From Blastococcus tunisiensis (lineage in GTDB: Bacteria > Actinomycetota > Actinomycetes > Mycobacteriales > Geodermatophilaceae): a stretch of DNA of 64,000 bases. The position numbers were made by a program, and so were the translations under genes. Location of the stretch: NCBI RefSeq assembly GCF_900112815.1, contig NZ_FOND01000006.1, forward strand, positions 1-64,000, written 5' to 3'. Shown piece after piece: positions 41,351-50,861 of the stretch. The notes under the pieces were generated by a model, which had not been told where the DNA came from, did no database searches, and saw only the letters and a program-made list of their open reading frames with translations. How positions within the stretch are numbered: the first letter of the stretch is position 1; every line of letters starts with the position of its first letter.

Positions 41351-42397
41351 ATGGAGTCTGCCGTGCCGGCACCGACTGATCACGAGATGTTCGACCTCGG
41401 CGACCTGCCCTTGCAGAGCGGCGCGATCCTCCGTGGGGCGCGGCTGGCGTACAAGACCTACGGAACGCTGAACGAGGACAGGTCGAACGTCATCGTCCAC
41501 CCGACGTGGTTCAGCGCCTGGCACGACGCGAACGAGTGGTCGATCGGTGCGGGCAAGGCATGCGATCCGGACAGGTACTTCATCGTCGTCCCCAATCAGC
41601 TCAACAACGGGCTGTCCTCGTCGCCGAGCAACACCCCGCAGCCGTTCGACGGGCCGCACTTCCCGTCCGTCACCTTCCACGACCAGATCGAGGCGCAACA
41701 TCGCCTGCTGACGCAGAAATGGGGAATCACCTCCGTCGAGCTGGTCGTCGGCTCCTCGATGGGCGCAGGGCAGACCTACCAGTGGGCGGTCAGCCATCCC
41801 GAGATGGTCCGACGTGCTGCGCCGATCGTCGGCTCGAGTCGCACGAGCGAGCACAACCAGGTGTTCCTGAAGAGCCTGCGGGCAGCTCTGACCCTCGACC
41901 CGGCGTTCCGGGCGGGCCACTACTCCCCCGGTGCCCTGCCCACGGCCGGGTTGCGCGCCTTCGCCCGGATCTATGCCGGTTGGGGCCTCTCGCAGGCGTT
42001 CTACTGGGAGCGCGAGTACCGGAAGATGGGGTTCTCATCCCTCGAGGACTTCCTCGTCGGGTTCTGGGAGGGCTTCTGGCTCGACGACCGCGACCCGAAC
42101 AACCTGCTGGCCATGCTGTGGACCTGGGAACACGGCGATGTCGGGCAGACGCCCGGCTTCGGCGGGGACACCGAGGCCGCCCTGCGCTCCATCCGCTGCC
42201 CGTTGATGGCCATGCCGGCGCGTACCGATCTGTACTTCCCCCCGGAGGACGAGCAGTGGGCTTCCCGGTTCATCCCGAACGGTGAGGTCCGGGTCATCGA
42301 CACGATCTGGGGTCACTTCGGTGGCCTCGGCCTCAACGAGCCCGACAACCAGTTCATCGACGAGACGCTCCGGGAGCTGCTGGACCGGCAGGTGTGA
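41351..42397 (+). CDS. MetX-like alpha/beta hydrolase
   Basis: 348 residues. The fold is that of homoserine O-acetyltransferase (MetX/Cps): GDLPLQSGAILRGARLAYKT-YGTLNEDRSNVIVHPTWFSA, RYFIVVPNQLNNGLSSSPSN, nucleophile elbow VVGSSMGAGQTYQWAV (Ser within G-S-S-M-G), Asp in ARTDLYFPPEDE and His in IWGHFGGLG. In MetX-type acyltransferases NQLG(N/G)...; here the NQLNNG motif and the wide N-W-sequence differ, so it may instead hydrolyse an ester or amide. Its place beside the amide cluster suggests a catabolic role. Confidence 0.75.
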   Translation: MESAVPAPTDHEMFDLGDLPLQSGAILRGARLAYKTYGTLNEDRSNVIVHPTWFSAWHDANEWSIGAGKACDPDRYFIVVPNQLNNGLSSSPSNTPQPFDGPHFPSVTFHDQIEAQHRLLTQKWGITSVELVVGSSMGAGQTYQWAVSHPEMVRRAAPIVGSSRTSEHNQVFLKSLRAALTLDPAFRAGHYSPGALPTAGLRAFARIYAGWGLSQAFYWEREYRKMGFSSLEDFLVGFWEGFWLDDRDPNNLLAMLWTWEHGDVGQTPGFGGDTEAALRSIRCPLMAMPARTDLYFPPEDEQWASRFIPNGEVRVIDTIWGHFGGLGLNEPDNQFIDETLRELLDRQV

Positions 42398-42693
42398 GCT
42401 ACCGAGCGCCGGCGCGCGACAGACGCCGGTGCACCGCCACGATCGTGAGACGGCACCGGCCCCCTTGCTCGGTCCGGCGGGGTGGAGGAGGGCGAGCGGG
42501 TCCGGCGGGCACGAACTCCGCCACCCCCTCGCCCACGGCGACCGCCGTCATGGCCGCCAGCCCACGACCGGTTGCGGTCTCACGCGCCGTGGATCCCCCC
42601 ACCCGATCGTGTCCGGCGGACGACGCGGCCAGGCTGCCCGCCGCCGGAGCGACGAGCAGACGACCGGGACCGACGCGGGAACGTCGCGAACGG

Positions 42694-43122
42694 TCACATC
42701 CTCGCGCCGGGCAACCGGCTCGACTGCTCGATCCAGCGACGGAGCTGGTCCTCGTCCATCTCGTCGTCCTCGTGGAGGTCGAGGTAGCGCACCTCGTCGT
42801 GCTTCGACGGCTTCGGGGGCATGGGCTCGAGGGAGGTTCCGCGGAGGAACTGGACCTGCACGTACTTCGTGTAGCAGCGGAACGACAGGAACCAGCCTTC
42901 GGCGTCCCGGCCGTAGAACGGCTGGTTCCACTTCACGGCCTTGTGCACGCCCGGGACGGTGCGCTCGACCAGACCGTCGAGGCGCTTCCCGATCGCCTGC
43001 TTCCACCCCGGCATGGCGGCGACGTAGCGCTGCACAGGGGCGTCTCCCTCGCCCTTGGGAACCTGGGGGTTGCCTCCCGAGAGCAGCCGTGGCCCGGGCG
43101 CGTCCTTCTCGTCACCGGTCAT
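42694..43122 (-). CDS. DUF1801 (YdhG-like) protein
   Basis: 142 residues. VQRYVAAMPGWKQAIGKRLD, VPGVHKAVKWNQPFYGRDAE-GWFLSFRCYTKYVQVQFLRG and HEDDEMDEDQLRRWIEQSSR match DUF1801, a small alpha/beta fold of unknown biochemical role. The ATG follows GGAGGACGTGCGGATC. The 296 bp on its 3' side, up to the MetX-like gene, hold nothing recognisable. Confidence 0.8.
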   Translation of the reverse strand: MTGDEKDAPGPRLLSGGNPQVPKGEGDAPVQRYVAAMPGWKQAIGKRLDGLVERTVPGVHKAVKWNQPFYGRDAEGWFLSFRCYTKYVQVQFLRGTSLEPMPPKPSKHDEVRYLDLHEDDEMDEDQLRRWIEQSSRLPGARM

Positions 43123-43378
43123 GATCCGCACGTCCTCCGCGTACTCAGCGACCGGGGGAAAGCTGCCATGCGTGGCGCCAGGCGGACAAGGTCGGATACG
43201 GCGAGACGCAACGGCGCGATCTCCCTGGCCGGCGGGCGTCGCGCGCCGCGGCGGACGCAGCGCCCGACGCGGTCGAGGACCTACGGGCGGCGCGGCCGCG
43301 GCGGCACTCGGGCATGCCGGGCACGCAGGATGGCTGTTCCCCCTCACCTGTGATCCGCCGCCGGCCATGGAACGGGGC

Positions 43379-44359
43379 TCAGGCACCGCCCGGGACGCCG
43401 AACCGCTGCCGGTAGGACGTGGGCGTGGTGGCGTAGGCCGCGGCGAAGTTCTGGCGGAGGGTCACGGCGCTGCCGAAGCCACAGGCGCGCGCGATCCGCT
43501 CGATCGACCAGGTCGTGGTCTCCAGCAGCCGCCGGACCTCCTCGAGGCGCTGGGTCAGGATCCACCGGGCGGGCGTGGTCCCGACCGCTTCGGTGAACCG
43601 GCGGGTGAAGTTCCGCCCGCTCATCCGGGCGTGGCCGGCCAGCTGGTCGACGGACAGGTCACGGTCGAGGTTGGCGAGCGCCCATTCCATCGTCGCCCCG
43701 ATCCGGCCCCCGTCGCCCGGATCCGGCACGGGCCGCTGGACGAACTGCGCCTGGTCCCCGTCACGGTGCGGGGCCACCACAAGGTGCCGGGCCAGCGTGG
43801 TGGCCGCCGCGCTCCCGAGGCGGGTGCGGACCACGTGCAGGCAGGCGTCCAACCCGGATGCGGTCCCGGCCGAGGTGAGGACGTCGCCGTGGTCGAGGTA
43901 CAGCGCAGACGCGTCGACCTGCACCGCGGCACGACGCTGCTGCAGCTGCGGTGCCGCCGCCCAGTGGGTGACGGCGCCCCGGCCGTCGAGGAGCGCGCTG
44001 TCCGAGATGGGGAACGCGCCGAGGCACAGGCCGACGACGGTCGACCCCGCGGCGTGCGCACGGCCGACGACGTCCACGAGCTCGTCGCCGGCCGGCGGGA
44101 GATCGGTGGGCCAGGAGGGCAGCACCAGGATGTCGGCGCCCGGCACCACCTCCGGCCCCGCGACGTCGTCCACGAGCAGGCCCTCGGCCGTGCGGATGCC
44201 GCGCCCGTCCTGCGTCCACACGCGGGTGCGCCAGCCGGATGCGAGGCCGAGCCGCGACACCTCGCCGAACACCAGCAGCGGCGTGGCCAGGTGGAACATC
44301 GTCATGCCGTCGAAGGCATGCACCGCGATCTCCACGCTTGTCCTGATCTCATCGTCCAT
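43379..44359 (-). CDS. GlxA-family AraC regulator with DJ-1/PfpI domain
   Basis: 326 residues from an ATG (MDDEIRTSVEIAVHAFDGMT). The N-terminal DJ-1/PfpI domain has DILVLPSWPTDLPPAGDELV and the nucleophile-elbow Cys in VVGLCLGAFPISDSALL. The C-terminal AraC HTH pair is SVDQLAGHARMSGRNFTRRF and SIERIARACGFGSAVTLRQN. GlxA-type regulators sense small amine or amide metabolites. Divergent from the cysteine hydrolase gene, which is its likely target. Confidence 0.88.
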   Translation of the reverse strand: MDDEIRTSVEIAVHAFDGMTMFHLATPLLVFGEVSRLGLASGWRTRVWTQDGRGIRTAEGLLVDDVAGPEVVPGADILVLPSWPTDLPPAGDELVDVVGRAHAAGSTVVGLCLGAFPISDSALLDGRGAVTHWAAAPQLQQRRAAVQVDASALYLDHGDVLTSAGTASGLDACLHVVRTRLGSAAATTLARHLVVAPHRDGDQAQFVQRPVPDPGDGGRIGATMEWALANLDRDLSVDQLAGHARMSGRNFTRRFTEAVGTTPARWILTQRLEEVRRLLETTTWSIERIARACGFGSAVTLRQNFAAAYATTPTSYRQRFGVPGGA

Positions 44360-44442
44360 CGTCCGGCCTGCCACTCACGCTACGCCGGGAGCACGCGGCA
44401 GCCTGGAGGCCGCCACCGCCGCCCACGCAGGGAGAACCAGCC

Positions 44443-45084
44443 ATGTCCGCCCCCCGCCGCGCCCTCGTCGTCATCGACGTGCAGAACGACTACTTCGACG
44501 GGCCGCTGGAGATCCAGTACCCGCCGCGCGAGGACTCCCTGGCCCGCATCGTGAGCGCCATGGACGTCGCCGCCGAGCGCGGGCTGCCGGTCGTCGTCGT
44601 CCGGCACGAGCTCCCCGAGGGGGCGCCGGTCTTCGCAGCCGGCTCGACCGGGCAGGGGCTGCACCCGGACGTCGAGAAGCGCACGACGGACGCGTGCAAG
44701 CAGGTGACCAAGAACAAGGCCAGCGTCTTCTCCGGCACCGACCTCGCCTCCTGGATCACGGCCAACGAGGTCGACTGCCTCACGCTGGTCGGGTACATGA
44801 CCAACAACTGCGTGATCGGCACCGCGGCCGCCGCCGCGGACCTGGGCATCGCCGTGGAGGTCCTCTCCGACGCCACCGGCGCCATCAGCATCGTCAACGA
44901 CGCCGGCAGCGCCTCCGCCCAGCAGGTTCACGAGACGCTCATGGCGCTGCTGAACTCCAACTTCGCCGCCGTCGCCACCACGGCGACGTGGACCGGTGCC
45001 GTCGAGCAGGGTGCGGCCCTGCCGGGCAGCGACCTCGGGACGTCCGCCGTCCAGGGCCGCGCTGCCCATGGCGCCACGCAGTAG
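44443..45084 (+). CDS. Isochorismatase-family cysteine hydrolase
   Basis: 213 residues; ATG 8 nt after AGGGAG. Catalytic triad visible: Asp in LVVIDVQNDYFDGPL, Lys in TKNKASVFSGTDLAS, Cys in LVGYMTNNCVIGTAAAAADL with a preceding cis-peptide-type region. Members hydrolyse amides or vinyl ethers (nicotinamidase, N-carbamoylsarcosine amidase, isochorismatase). The tail after about residue 185 is an unusual Gly/Ala-rich extension. Confidence 0.88.
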   Translation: MSAPRRALVVIDVQNDYFDGPLEIQYPPREDSLARIVSAMDVAAERGLPVVVVRHELPEGAPVFAAGSTGQGLHPDVEKRTTDACKQVTKNKASVFSGTDLASWITANEVDCLTLVGYMTNNCVIGTAAAAADLGIAVEVLSDATGAISIVNDAGSASAQQVHETLMALLNSNFAAVATTATWTGAVEQGAALPGSDLGTSAVQGRAAHGATQ

Positions 45085-45162
45085 GCGACCTCTGTCAGCC
45101 CGGGCGTCCTCCGGCGGCCGCCCCCAGGGTCGCGAGGCCCGCCTGCACCAAGCCTGGGTCCC

Positions 45163-46434
45163 TCAGCCCTGCCGGGGCCCCAGGGCCTGGAGGCGGCGGG
45201 CGAGGAAGTCCCGCTCGACCGCGTTGCCGGTCAGCAGCACCGCCTCCTCGTAGGCGCTGCGGGCCTCGTCGACCCGGCCCAGCTTGCGGAGGAGATCCGC
45301 CCGCGCCGCCGAGAAGTATCCGTACCCGGCCAGCTGCGGTTCCCCGGACAGGACGTCGAGGGCGGCGAGCCCGGCCGCGGCCCCCTGGGCGAACCCCACG
45401 GCGACGGCGCGGTTGAGCGCGACGACCGGGGACGGCCACACCGCGGTGAGCAGGTCGTAGAGCGCGACGATCTCGCGCCAGTCGGTGTCCCCCCACGTCG
45501 GCGACTCCGCGTGGACGGCCGCGATCGCGGCCTGGAGGGCGTACCTCGTCGGCGGGCGGGCGCGCAGCGCCTCCCGGACGAGCGCCGCACCCTCGGTGAT
45601 GGCGGTGCGGTCCCAGCGGGAGCGGTCCTGCTCCTCGAGCAGCAGCAGGCGGCCGCCGGGTGCCGTACGGGTCTCGCGGCGGGCGTCGGTGAGCAGCAGC
45701 AGCGCCAGCAGGCCCGCCACCGCCGGGTCGTGCGGCAGCAGCCGCCGGAGCATGCGGGCCAGCCCGACCGAGCGCTCCACCAGGTCCCGCCGGACCAGAT
45801 CGGCACCGGCCGGGGTGGTGTGCCCGGTCGTGAAGAGCAGGTGCACCACGGCGAGGACGGCGTCCACCCGATCGGGCAGCTCCGCGGCGGGCGGCACCCG
45901 GTACGGGATCCGTGCGACGGCGATCTTCTTCTTCGCCCGCGTGATCCGCGCGGCCATCGTGCTCTCGCTCACCAGGAACGCGCGCGCGACCTCGGCGGTG
46001 GACAGGCCGCACACGAGCCGCAGGGTCAGCGCGACCTGCGCTGGCCGGTCGAGGGCGGGGTGGCAGCAGGTGGCGACCAGCCTGAGCCGGTCGTCCGGGA
46101 TCTGGTCGGCGGGCCGGTCGTCGACCAGGTCACCGGGACCCGGCTCGACGCCGTCCTCGACCAGCAGCGGCAGGTGCCGGGTCTCCACCTTCCGGTGGCG
46201 GAGCACGTTCAGCGCCCGCCGCCGGGCCGCGGTGGTGAGCCAGGCGCCCGGACGCGACGGGATGCCACGGGTGCGCCAGTCGACGAGCGCGCCGGCGAAG
46301 GCGTCCTGGACGCACTCCTCGGCGACGTCGAGGTCGCGCGTCACGCGCACCGTCGCGGCGAGCACGAAGGCCCACTCGCGACGGTGCGCGTCGGCGACCG
46401 CGGCGGCGACGGCCGAGCTGTCGACGGCGGTCAC
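45163..46434 (-). CDS. ECF sigma factor, ECF42-type with C-terminal TPR-like domain
   Basis: 423 residues from a GTG. Sigma2 region HRREWAFVLAATVRVTRDLD-VAEECVQDAFAGALVDW, sigma4 DRPAQVALTLRLVCGLSTAE-VARAFLVSESTMAARITRAK, followed by a long helical domain (YALQAAIAAVHAESPTWGDT, DWREIVALYDLLTAVWPSPV, LNRAVAVGFAQGAAAGLAAL). ECF42 sigma factors use this DUF6596/TPR extension instead of an anti-sigma factor and sit next to YCII/DGPF genes, as here. Confidence 0.92.
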   Translation of the reverse strand: MTAVDSSAVAAAVADAHRREWAFVLAATVRVTRDLDVAEECVQDAFAGALVDWRTRGIPSRPGAWLTTAARRRALNVLRHRKVETRHLPLLVEDGVEPGPGDLVDDRPADQIPDDRLRLVATCCHPALDRPAQVALTLRLVCGLSTAEVARAFLVSESTMAARITRAKKKIAVARIPYRVPPAAELPDRVDAVLAVVHLLFTTGHTTPAGADLVRRDLVERSVGLARMLRRLLPHDPAVAGLLALLLLTDARRETRTAPGGRLLLLEEQDRSRWDRTAITEGAALVREALRARPPTRYALQAAIAAVHAESPTWGDTDWREIVALYDLLTAVWPSPVVALNRAVAVGFAQGAAAGLAALDVLSGEPQLAGYGYFSAARADLLRKLGRVDEARSAYEEAVLLTGNAVERDFLARRLQALGPRQG

Positions 46435-46451
46435 GCGCCGGCTCCCCCGGC

Positions 46452-46796
46452 TCAGTCGAAGGTCATGACCGGGCGGACCTCGACCCCACCGAACCGCGCC
46501 GGGCACGACCTGGCGACGGCAAGCGCGGTGTCGAGGTCCGGCGCGTCGATCACGTAGTAGCCGCCCAGGGCCTCCTTGGTCTCGACGAACGGGCCGTCGG
46601 TGACCTCGGAACCGCCGCGCACGCTGGTGGCGGTCGGCGTCGGTTCGAGCGCCTCGCCGCCCAGCAGCTTGGCGCCCAGCCGCTCGACGCCGGAGGAGAA
46701 GGTGTCGTGCTCCTGCATCACCTCGTTCATCACCTCCGGCGTCGCGGTGGCGTAGCCGGCCTCGTCCTCGTAGATCAGGATCAGGTACTTCGACAT
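46452..46796 (-). CDS. YCII-related (DGPF) protein
   Basis: 114 residues; ATG 7 nt after GGGAG. MSKYLILIYEDEAGYATATP, SEVTDGPFVETKEALGGYYV with the DGPF motif, and DLDTALAVARSCPARFGGVE. It is encoded 17 nt before the ECF42 sigma factor, the typical partnership; the DGPF protein is a usual target or partner of these sigma factors. Confidence 0.9.
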   Translation of the reverse strand: MSKYLILIYEDEAGYATATPEVMNEVMQEHDTFSSGVERLGAKLLGGEALEPTPTATSVRGGSEVTDGPFVETKEALGGYYVIDAPDLDTALAVARSCPARFGGVEVRPVMTFD

Positions 46797-47005
46797 CTGC
46801 TCACTCCCGGTTCCGGGCCCGCTGTTCGAGCCCACACCCCTACGACACGCACCCCCGGCCCGGATCGACAGCTCGTCCGAGAATTCTCTGCCGCCGTCCG
46901 CGATGCCGGTTCCGCGCGTTCTACCAGGACGGGAGCTCGCCCAGTAGCCGGTCCGGCGCGCGGACCGCCACCGATGGGGGCAGGCCGCCACCGCGCGGCA
47001 ACGAC

Positions 47006-47641
47006 TCACAGCCCGACGGCCGAGGCTGTGCCGAGCGCGATCAGCGATGCACTGAAGACCCGCTGGGTCCAGCGGACGACGACCGGCCGGAGCAGCCACG
47101 TGACGGCAGCATGGGCGAGCCAGGCGAGGCCGGAGAGCCACATCGTTGCGACACCCACGTCGACGGCGCACAGCAGCAGCGAATAGTGCAGCACCGACGC
47201 GCCGTCCGGCACGAACTGCGGGACGACGGCGAGGTAGAACACCCCGATCTTGGGACTGAGCAGGTCACTCGCCAGCCCGGCGGAGAAGGCCCGCCACCAG
47301 CCGCCTCGCGCAGGGACCTGCGGGACCGCATCGAGCCCACCGCCCGGGCGGGACCTGCTGCGCAGCTCGGTGACCAGGGGTAGCGCCCCCAGCAGGACAA
47401 GGTAGCCGGCCCCGGCCAGGAGCAACGCCGCGTACAGGGACGCCGACCGGTCGATCGCCGCGGCGAGCCCGCCCGCGGCGGCCACGCCCCACGCGAGCGT
47501 GCCGAGCGCGACCCCGGCCACCGTGGCCATGCCGAGGCGCACGCCACCCCGCACGGAACTGCGCAGGACGAGGACGTCGTCCGGACCGGGCGAGACGGAC
47601 AGCAGGAGCGTCAGCGCCACGAACCCCCAGATGCCCTCCAC
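47006..47641 (-). CDS. LysE/RhtB-family exporter
   Basis: 211 residues from a GTG (VEGIWGFVALTLLLSVSPGP) 6 nt after CGAGG. Six helices, with SVSPGPDDVLVLRSSVRGGV and LAAAIDRSASLYAALLLAGA, and GLASDLLSPKIGVFYLAVVP, the family signature in which SPGP and NPK are usual; here Ser replaces Asn. It exports amino acids or similar metabolites. Confidence 0.82.
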   Translation of the reverse strand: MEGIWGFVALTLLLSVSPGPDDVLVLRSSVRGGVRLGMATVAGVALGTLAWGVAAAGGLAAAIDRSASLYAALLLAGAGYLVLLGALPLVTELRSRSRPGGGLDAVPQVPARGGWWRAFSAGLASDLLSPKIGVFYLAVVPQFVPDGASVLHYSLLLCAVDVGVATMWLSGLAWLAHAAVTWLLRPVVVRWTQRVFSASLIALGTASAVGL

Positions 47642-47865
47642 CGGGAACCTCGATCCACGCCGACCCCGGAGCTGAGCCAGGGCGTCGCAGGGAGGAGACG
47701 CCGGCGGATCGCGGTGATACGTCCCGAGCGGCACGACGTCGTCCGGCCCGCGGCAACAGGGGCGGACCGTCGCTCAGGACGGGGGCCACCGGGGACCGTA
47801 GACCCGTCGGCCTGGCGGACCGAGCTCGGCTGGCCGCTCCCTCCCCCGACCCGGCCGTGGTGATG

Positions 47866-48198
47866 TCACAGCTGCAGGACGGACGCGGCCATCAGGCAGG
47901 CCGCGGCCACGGCCTCGGGATCGTGCAGATCTCCCGGATCGACCGACGCCGCCCGCGACCGCGCGCGCACCGCGGCCCCGGGGTCGGCCGCGGCGAGATC
48001 GGCGCACAGCGCAGCGACGACGACACCGGTGTCGTGCGCGTCCAGGCCGTCGAGGGCCAGGCCGTCGTGGAGCAGGATGGCCGCCTCGCGGTACACCTCC
48101 CGCGCCGCCTCGAGGTCCACCTCGGGCCGCGCCCGTGCCACCGCCTCGGCGGCGGCCAGGAACTGGTCGTACGGCGGGCCCGCGGTGCCTGGCGGCAT
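47866..48198 (-). CDS. Hypothetical alpha-helical protein
   Basis: 110 residues. Almost wholly helical (YDQFLAAAEAVARARPEVDL, EAAREVYREAAILLHDGLAL, TGVVVAALCADLAAADPGAA) and acidic. No family recognised. It follows DUF2252 by 66 nt on the same strand and may belong to that transcript. Confidence 0.55.
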   Translation of the reverse strand: MPPGTAGPPYDQFLAAAEAVARARPEVDLEAAREVYREAAILLHDGLALDGLDAHDTGVVVAALCADLAAADPGAAVRARSRAASVDPGDLHDPEAVAAACLMAASVLQL

Positions 48199-48264
48199 GC
48201 CGGCACTGTCCCGGTGCGCCGGTGCCCCGGCAAGCGGATTCTCCCGCCGGTGCGCGCACCCGGA

Positions 48265-49833
48265 TCAGCGGTAGACGACGTCGACGCTGCGGAAGGCGCC
48301 GAGCTCGTGGTCGGCGACGAAGTGCTCGTGGTCGCGACGTACGCGCGCGGCGGCCTCGTCGGCGAAGCGCAGCAGGTCGTCGACGAACAGGTCGTGCCCC
48401 CCGATCGCGTCCATGATCGCCGGCTCGATGTCGTAGTCGATCAGCCCGTTCTCGTCGGACATCGCATGGGTGTGGGCCAGGACCCCGCCGCAGATGCCGG
48501 CGTACTCCTTCCACTCCCCCGCCGACAGCGAGCCCAGGCTCATGTCGTCGCGGAACGGCGCCCGCTCGCGGACCATGAAGCTGTGGCCGTCGAAGTCGAC
48601 GCTGCCGTAGAAGACGTCCCCGTTGACCAGGTGCACCCGCTGGGCGTGCCGGATGCGGTCGCCCTGCCGGTCCACCTCGAACCCCGAGGGCGGCACCAGA
48701 CCGGCCAGCGCCGACCGGCGCGCCCGCTTGAACTCCAGCAGCAGGTCGTCGGTGCCGTCGGCGCGGGGGCCCTCGATGAGCACGAAGTACCGGCTCAGGC
48801 CGAGCGACGCCGTCCCCGCCCCCTTCCGCTCGGCGACGTCCTTCACCCGCATGCCGCCCGCCCGGGCGGGGACGGCGACGTCGTTCTCGCGGACGTAGCG
48901 GTCGACCAGGTCCTGGAACTCCGGTCGCCGGCTGCTGACCGGGACGAGCTCGCCGTCGGTGCGGAAGCCGCTGCCCTGCTCGTCCAGCAGCGTCTCGGCC
49001 AGCCACTCCGCCCGGCCGCGCTCCAGGACGTCGCCGATGAGCTCGGCGATCATCGGCGGCGCGTTGTCCAGCCGCAGCTGCTCGTCCTGCTCGTTCCCGT
49101 CCGTGGCGTAGGCGGCGATGCCCTCGATGTAGCCGCGGACGAACCGCTCGGCCACGGCGCGCTGCTTCTTGGGCTTGAGGCCGGATTTCTCGGCCGCCCC
49201 CAGCATGAACCCGACCACGCCGCGTTTCAGGTCCCAGGTGAACGGCGCGTAGAAGGCGTCGTCGAAGTCGTTGACCCCGAACACGGGCACGTTGTCCGAG
49301 CTCGGCATGACGCCGAACTTCCCCGGGTGCACGTCGCCGAGGGCCAGCACGGTCGGCATCCGGGCGTCCTCGCCGAGGATGTCCCGGTAGAACAGCAGGT
49401 TCGTGCCGCGGAAGAAGTGGAAGACGGAGCCGGCGAGCTTGTCGAACTTCTCCCGCGCCTCCACGTCGCTGGTGGCGATCCGGGTCTCGTGGTCCTCGCG
49501 CACCGTCTCGCGGACGTGCATCCGCCGGTCGTTGCCACGCAGCATCCGCGGCAACAGCACCATCTCGCCCCGCGCCCGGGCCTCGGCCAGCTGCCGGAAG
49601 GACTCCACCCGGGAGCCCACCGGGACCCGGCCGTCGCGTGTGCCCCGTCGGCCGCCGTCCTCCCCCTCGGCACCGCCTTCGCCACTGCCCTCGCCAGGGC
49701 CGGCCGCACCGGACTCGCGCAGGTTCGCGGCCAACTGCGTCTTGCTCATCGACGAGCGTCCACGGATGCCGGCCGCGCGGGCACGGTCCATCAGCTCGTC
49801 GCGGGTGGCGGTGCTCAGGCTGTTCGACGTCAT
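48265..49833 (-). CDS. DUF2252 protein with N-terminal SAP/Rho-N-like segment
   Basis: 522 residues. Residues 1-40 (STATRDELMDRARAAGIRGR-SSMSKTQLAANLRES) look like a small Rho-N/SAP helix pair. DUF2252 follows: RGEMVLLPRMLRGNDRRMHV, FHFFRGTNLLFYRDI, VLALGDVHPGKFGVMPSSDN-VPVFGVNDFDDAFYAPFTWD, FVLIEGPRADGTDDLLLEFK and VLAHTHAMSDENGLIDYDIE. The GDVHPGKFG and NDFDDA motifs resemble the catalytic and metal-binding motifs of aminoglycoside-phosphotransferase-like kinases, so a kinase fold is likely. Substrate unknown. Confidence 0.85.
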   Translation of the reverse strand: MTSNSLSTATRDELMDRARAAGIRGRSSMSKTQLAANLRESGAAGPGEGSGEGGAEGEDGGRRGTRDGRVPVGSRVESFRQLAEARARGEMVLLPRMLRGNDRRMHVRETVREDHETRIATSDVEAREKFDKLAGSVFHFFRGTNLLFYRDILGEDARMPTVLALGDVHPGKFGVMPSSDNVPVFGVNDFDDAFYAPFTWDLKRGVVGFMLGAAEKSGLKPKKQRAVAERFVRGYIEGIAAYATDGNEQDEQLRLDNAPPMIAELIGDVLERGRAEWLAETLLDEQGSGFRTDGELVPVSSRRPEFQDLVDRYVRENDVAVPARAGGMRVKDVAERKGAGTASLGLSRYFVLIEGPRADGTDDLLLEFKRARRSALAGLVPPSGFEVDRQGDRIRHAQRVHLVNGDVFYGSVDFDGHSFMVRERAPFRDDMSLGSLSAGEWKEYAGICGGVLAHTHAMSDENGLIDYDIEPAIMDAIGGHDLFVDDLLRFADEAAARVRRDHEHFVADHELGAFRSVDVVYR

Positions 49834-49961
49834 CGACCGGCCCTACCCACGCCGGACGCGAAGTCCGGCGAACGGCCGTTACGAGCTCGTGACGGCGCAT
49901 CGCGGCGGGATCCCCCGGCGGTGCCGGTGAGCCGCTGCAGAGTGCTCCGCGAGATGGTCGT

Positions 49962-50861
49962 TCACGGCTCCGGGCCCACCCGCGTGGGAACGAGGCCGGC
50001 AGCCGCGGCCGCGGAATCCGTGCCGTCCTCGGTCCCGCGGATCCACGCGACGAGCAGGCCGACTGCGACGACGACGTGCACCAGGCCGGCCGGGACCCAC
50101 ATGATCGCGCCGGCCAACTGCTGGTCGGCGAGGGGCGCGAGCCCCCAGACGTGCGTCGTCTCCCCGTAGGCGGTGTACCAGGGGCTGCGGCCGAAGGTGA
50201 GCAGCAGGGACAGCAGCGCGCTCGACATCGCCAGGCCGAAGAGCAGCAGCACGCCCAGACCGGCGGGAACTCTGGCGGCGCGGACCCCGATGACGGTGCG
50301 CCAGAACAGCACGCCGGTGAGGAGGAAGGTCGCGTGCTCGAGGGCGTGGACGGCGGTGTTCCGCACCGCGGCGTCGTAGAGGACCGCCGCGTGCCAGGCC
50401 CAGAACGTCCCCACGTGCAGCAGCCAGGCCGTTCCCGGATGCCGCAGGGCGTGCGCGACCCGGCCCAGGCGCAACCGCCGTCGCAACGGGCCGATCGCGC
50501 GGCGGACGGCCGCGGGGCTGCCACGCACCAGCCTGGCTCCGGGGGCGCTCAGGACGAGCAGCGGGGCCGCGATCAGGGTGAGCAGCAGGTGCTGGACCAT
50601 GTGCGCGGACGCCAGCGCCCCCGACACGGCGTCCAGCGGTGAGAGCAGGGCGACGGCGATGGCGACGAGCGCGCCACCGAAGCACCGTGCCCGCCACCTC
50701 TCGCCGTCGACGGCACGACGACCGCGGCCGCGCAGGTAGGCCCAGAGCGCCAGCAGCAACCCGGCGACCACCACAGGGTCGGCGCTCCAGGCCGTCCACA
50801 GGGTCTCCGGGGTCAGGTGCGAGCCGTCGTGCGCGAGCGTGGCGCCCCGGCCGGCGTCCAT
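49962..50861 (-). CDS. ctaG: CtaG-type cytochrome c oxidase assembly protein
   Basis: 299 residues; the ATG shares a base with the preceding stop (TGATG). Around seven helices of the Caa3_CtaG family: DPVVVAGLLLALWAYLRGRG, ASAHMVQHLLLTLIAAPLLV with HMVQH, WLLHVGTFWAWHAAVLYDAA, HALEHATFLLTGVLFWRTVI and DQQLAGAIMWVPAGLVHVVV. The paired histidines fit copper handling for the oxidase. It is the last gene of the ctaC-ctaDE operon. Confidence 0.87.
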   Translation of the reverse strand: MDAGRGATLAHDGSHLTPETLWTAWSADPVVVAGLLLALWAYLRGRGRRAVDGERWRARCFGGALVAIAVALLSPLDAVSGALASAHMVQHLLLTLIAAPLLVLSAPGARLVRGSPAAVRRAIGPLRRRLRLGRVAHALRHPGTAWLLHVGTFWAWHAAVLYDAAVRNTAVHALEHATFLLTGVLFWRTVIGVRAARVPAGLGVLLLFGLAMSSALLSLLLTFGRSPWYTAYGETTHVWGLAPLADQQLAGAIMWVPAGLVHVVVAVGLLVAWIRGTEDGTDSAAAAAGLVPTRVGPEP

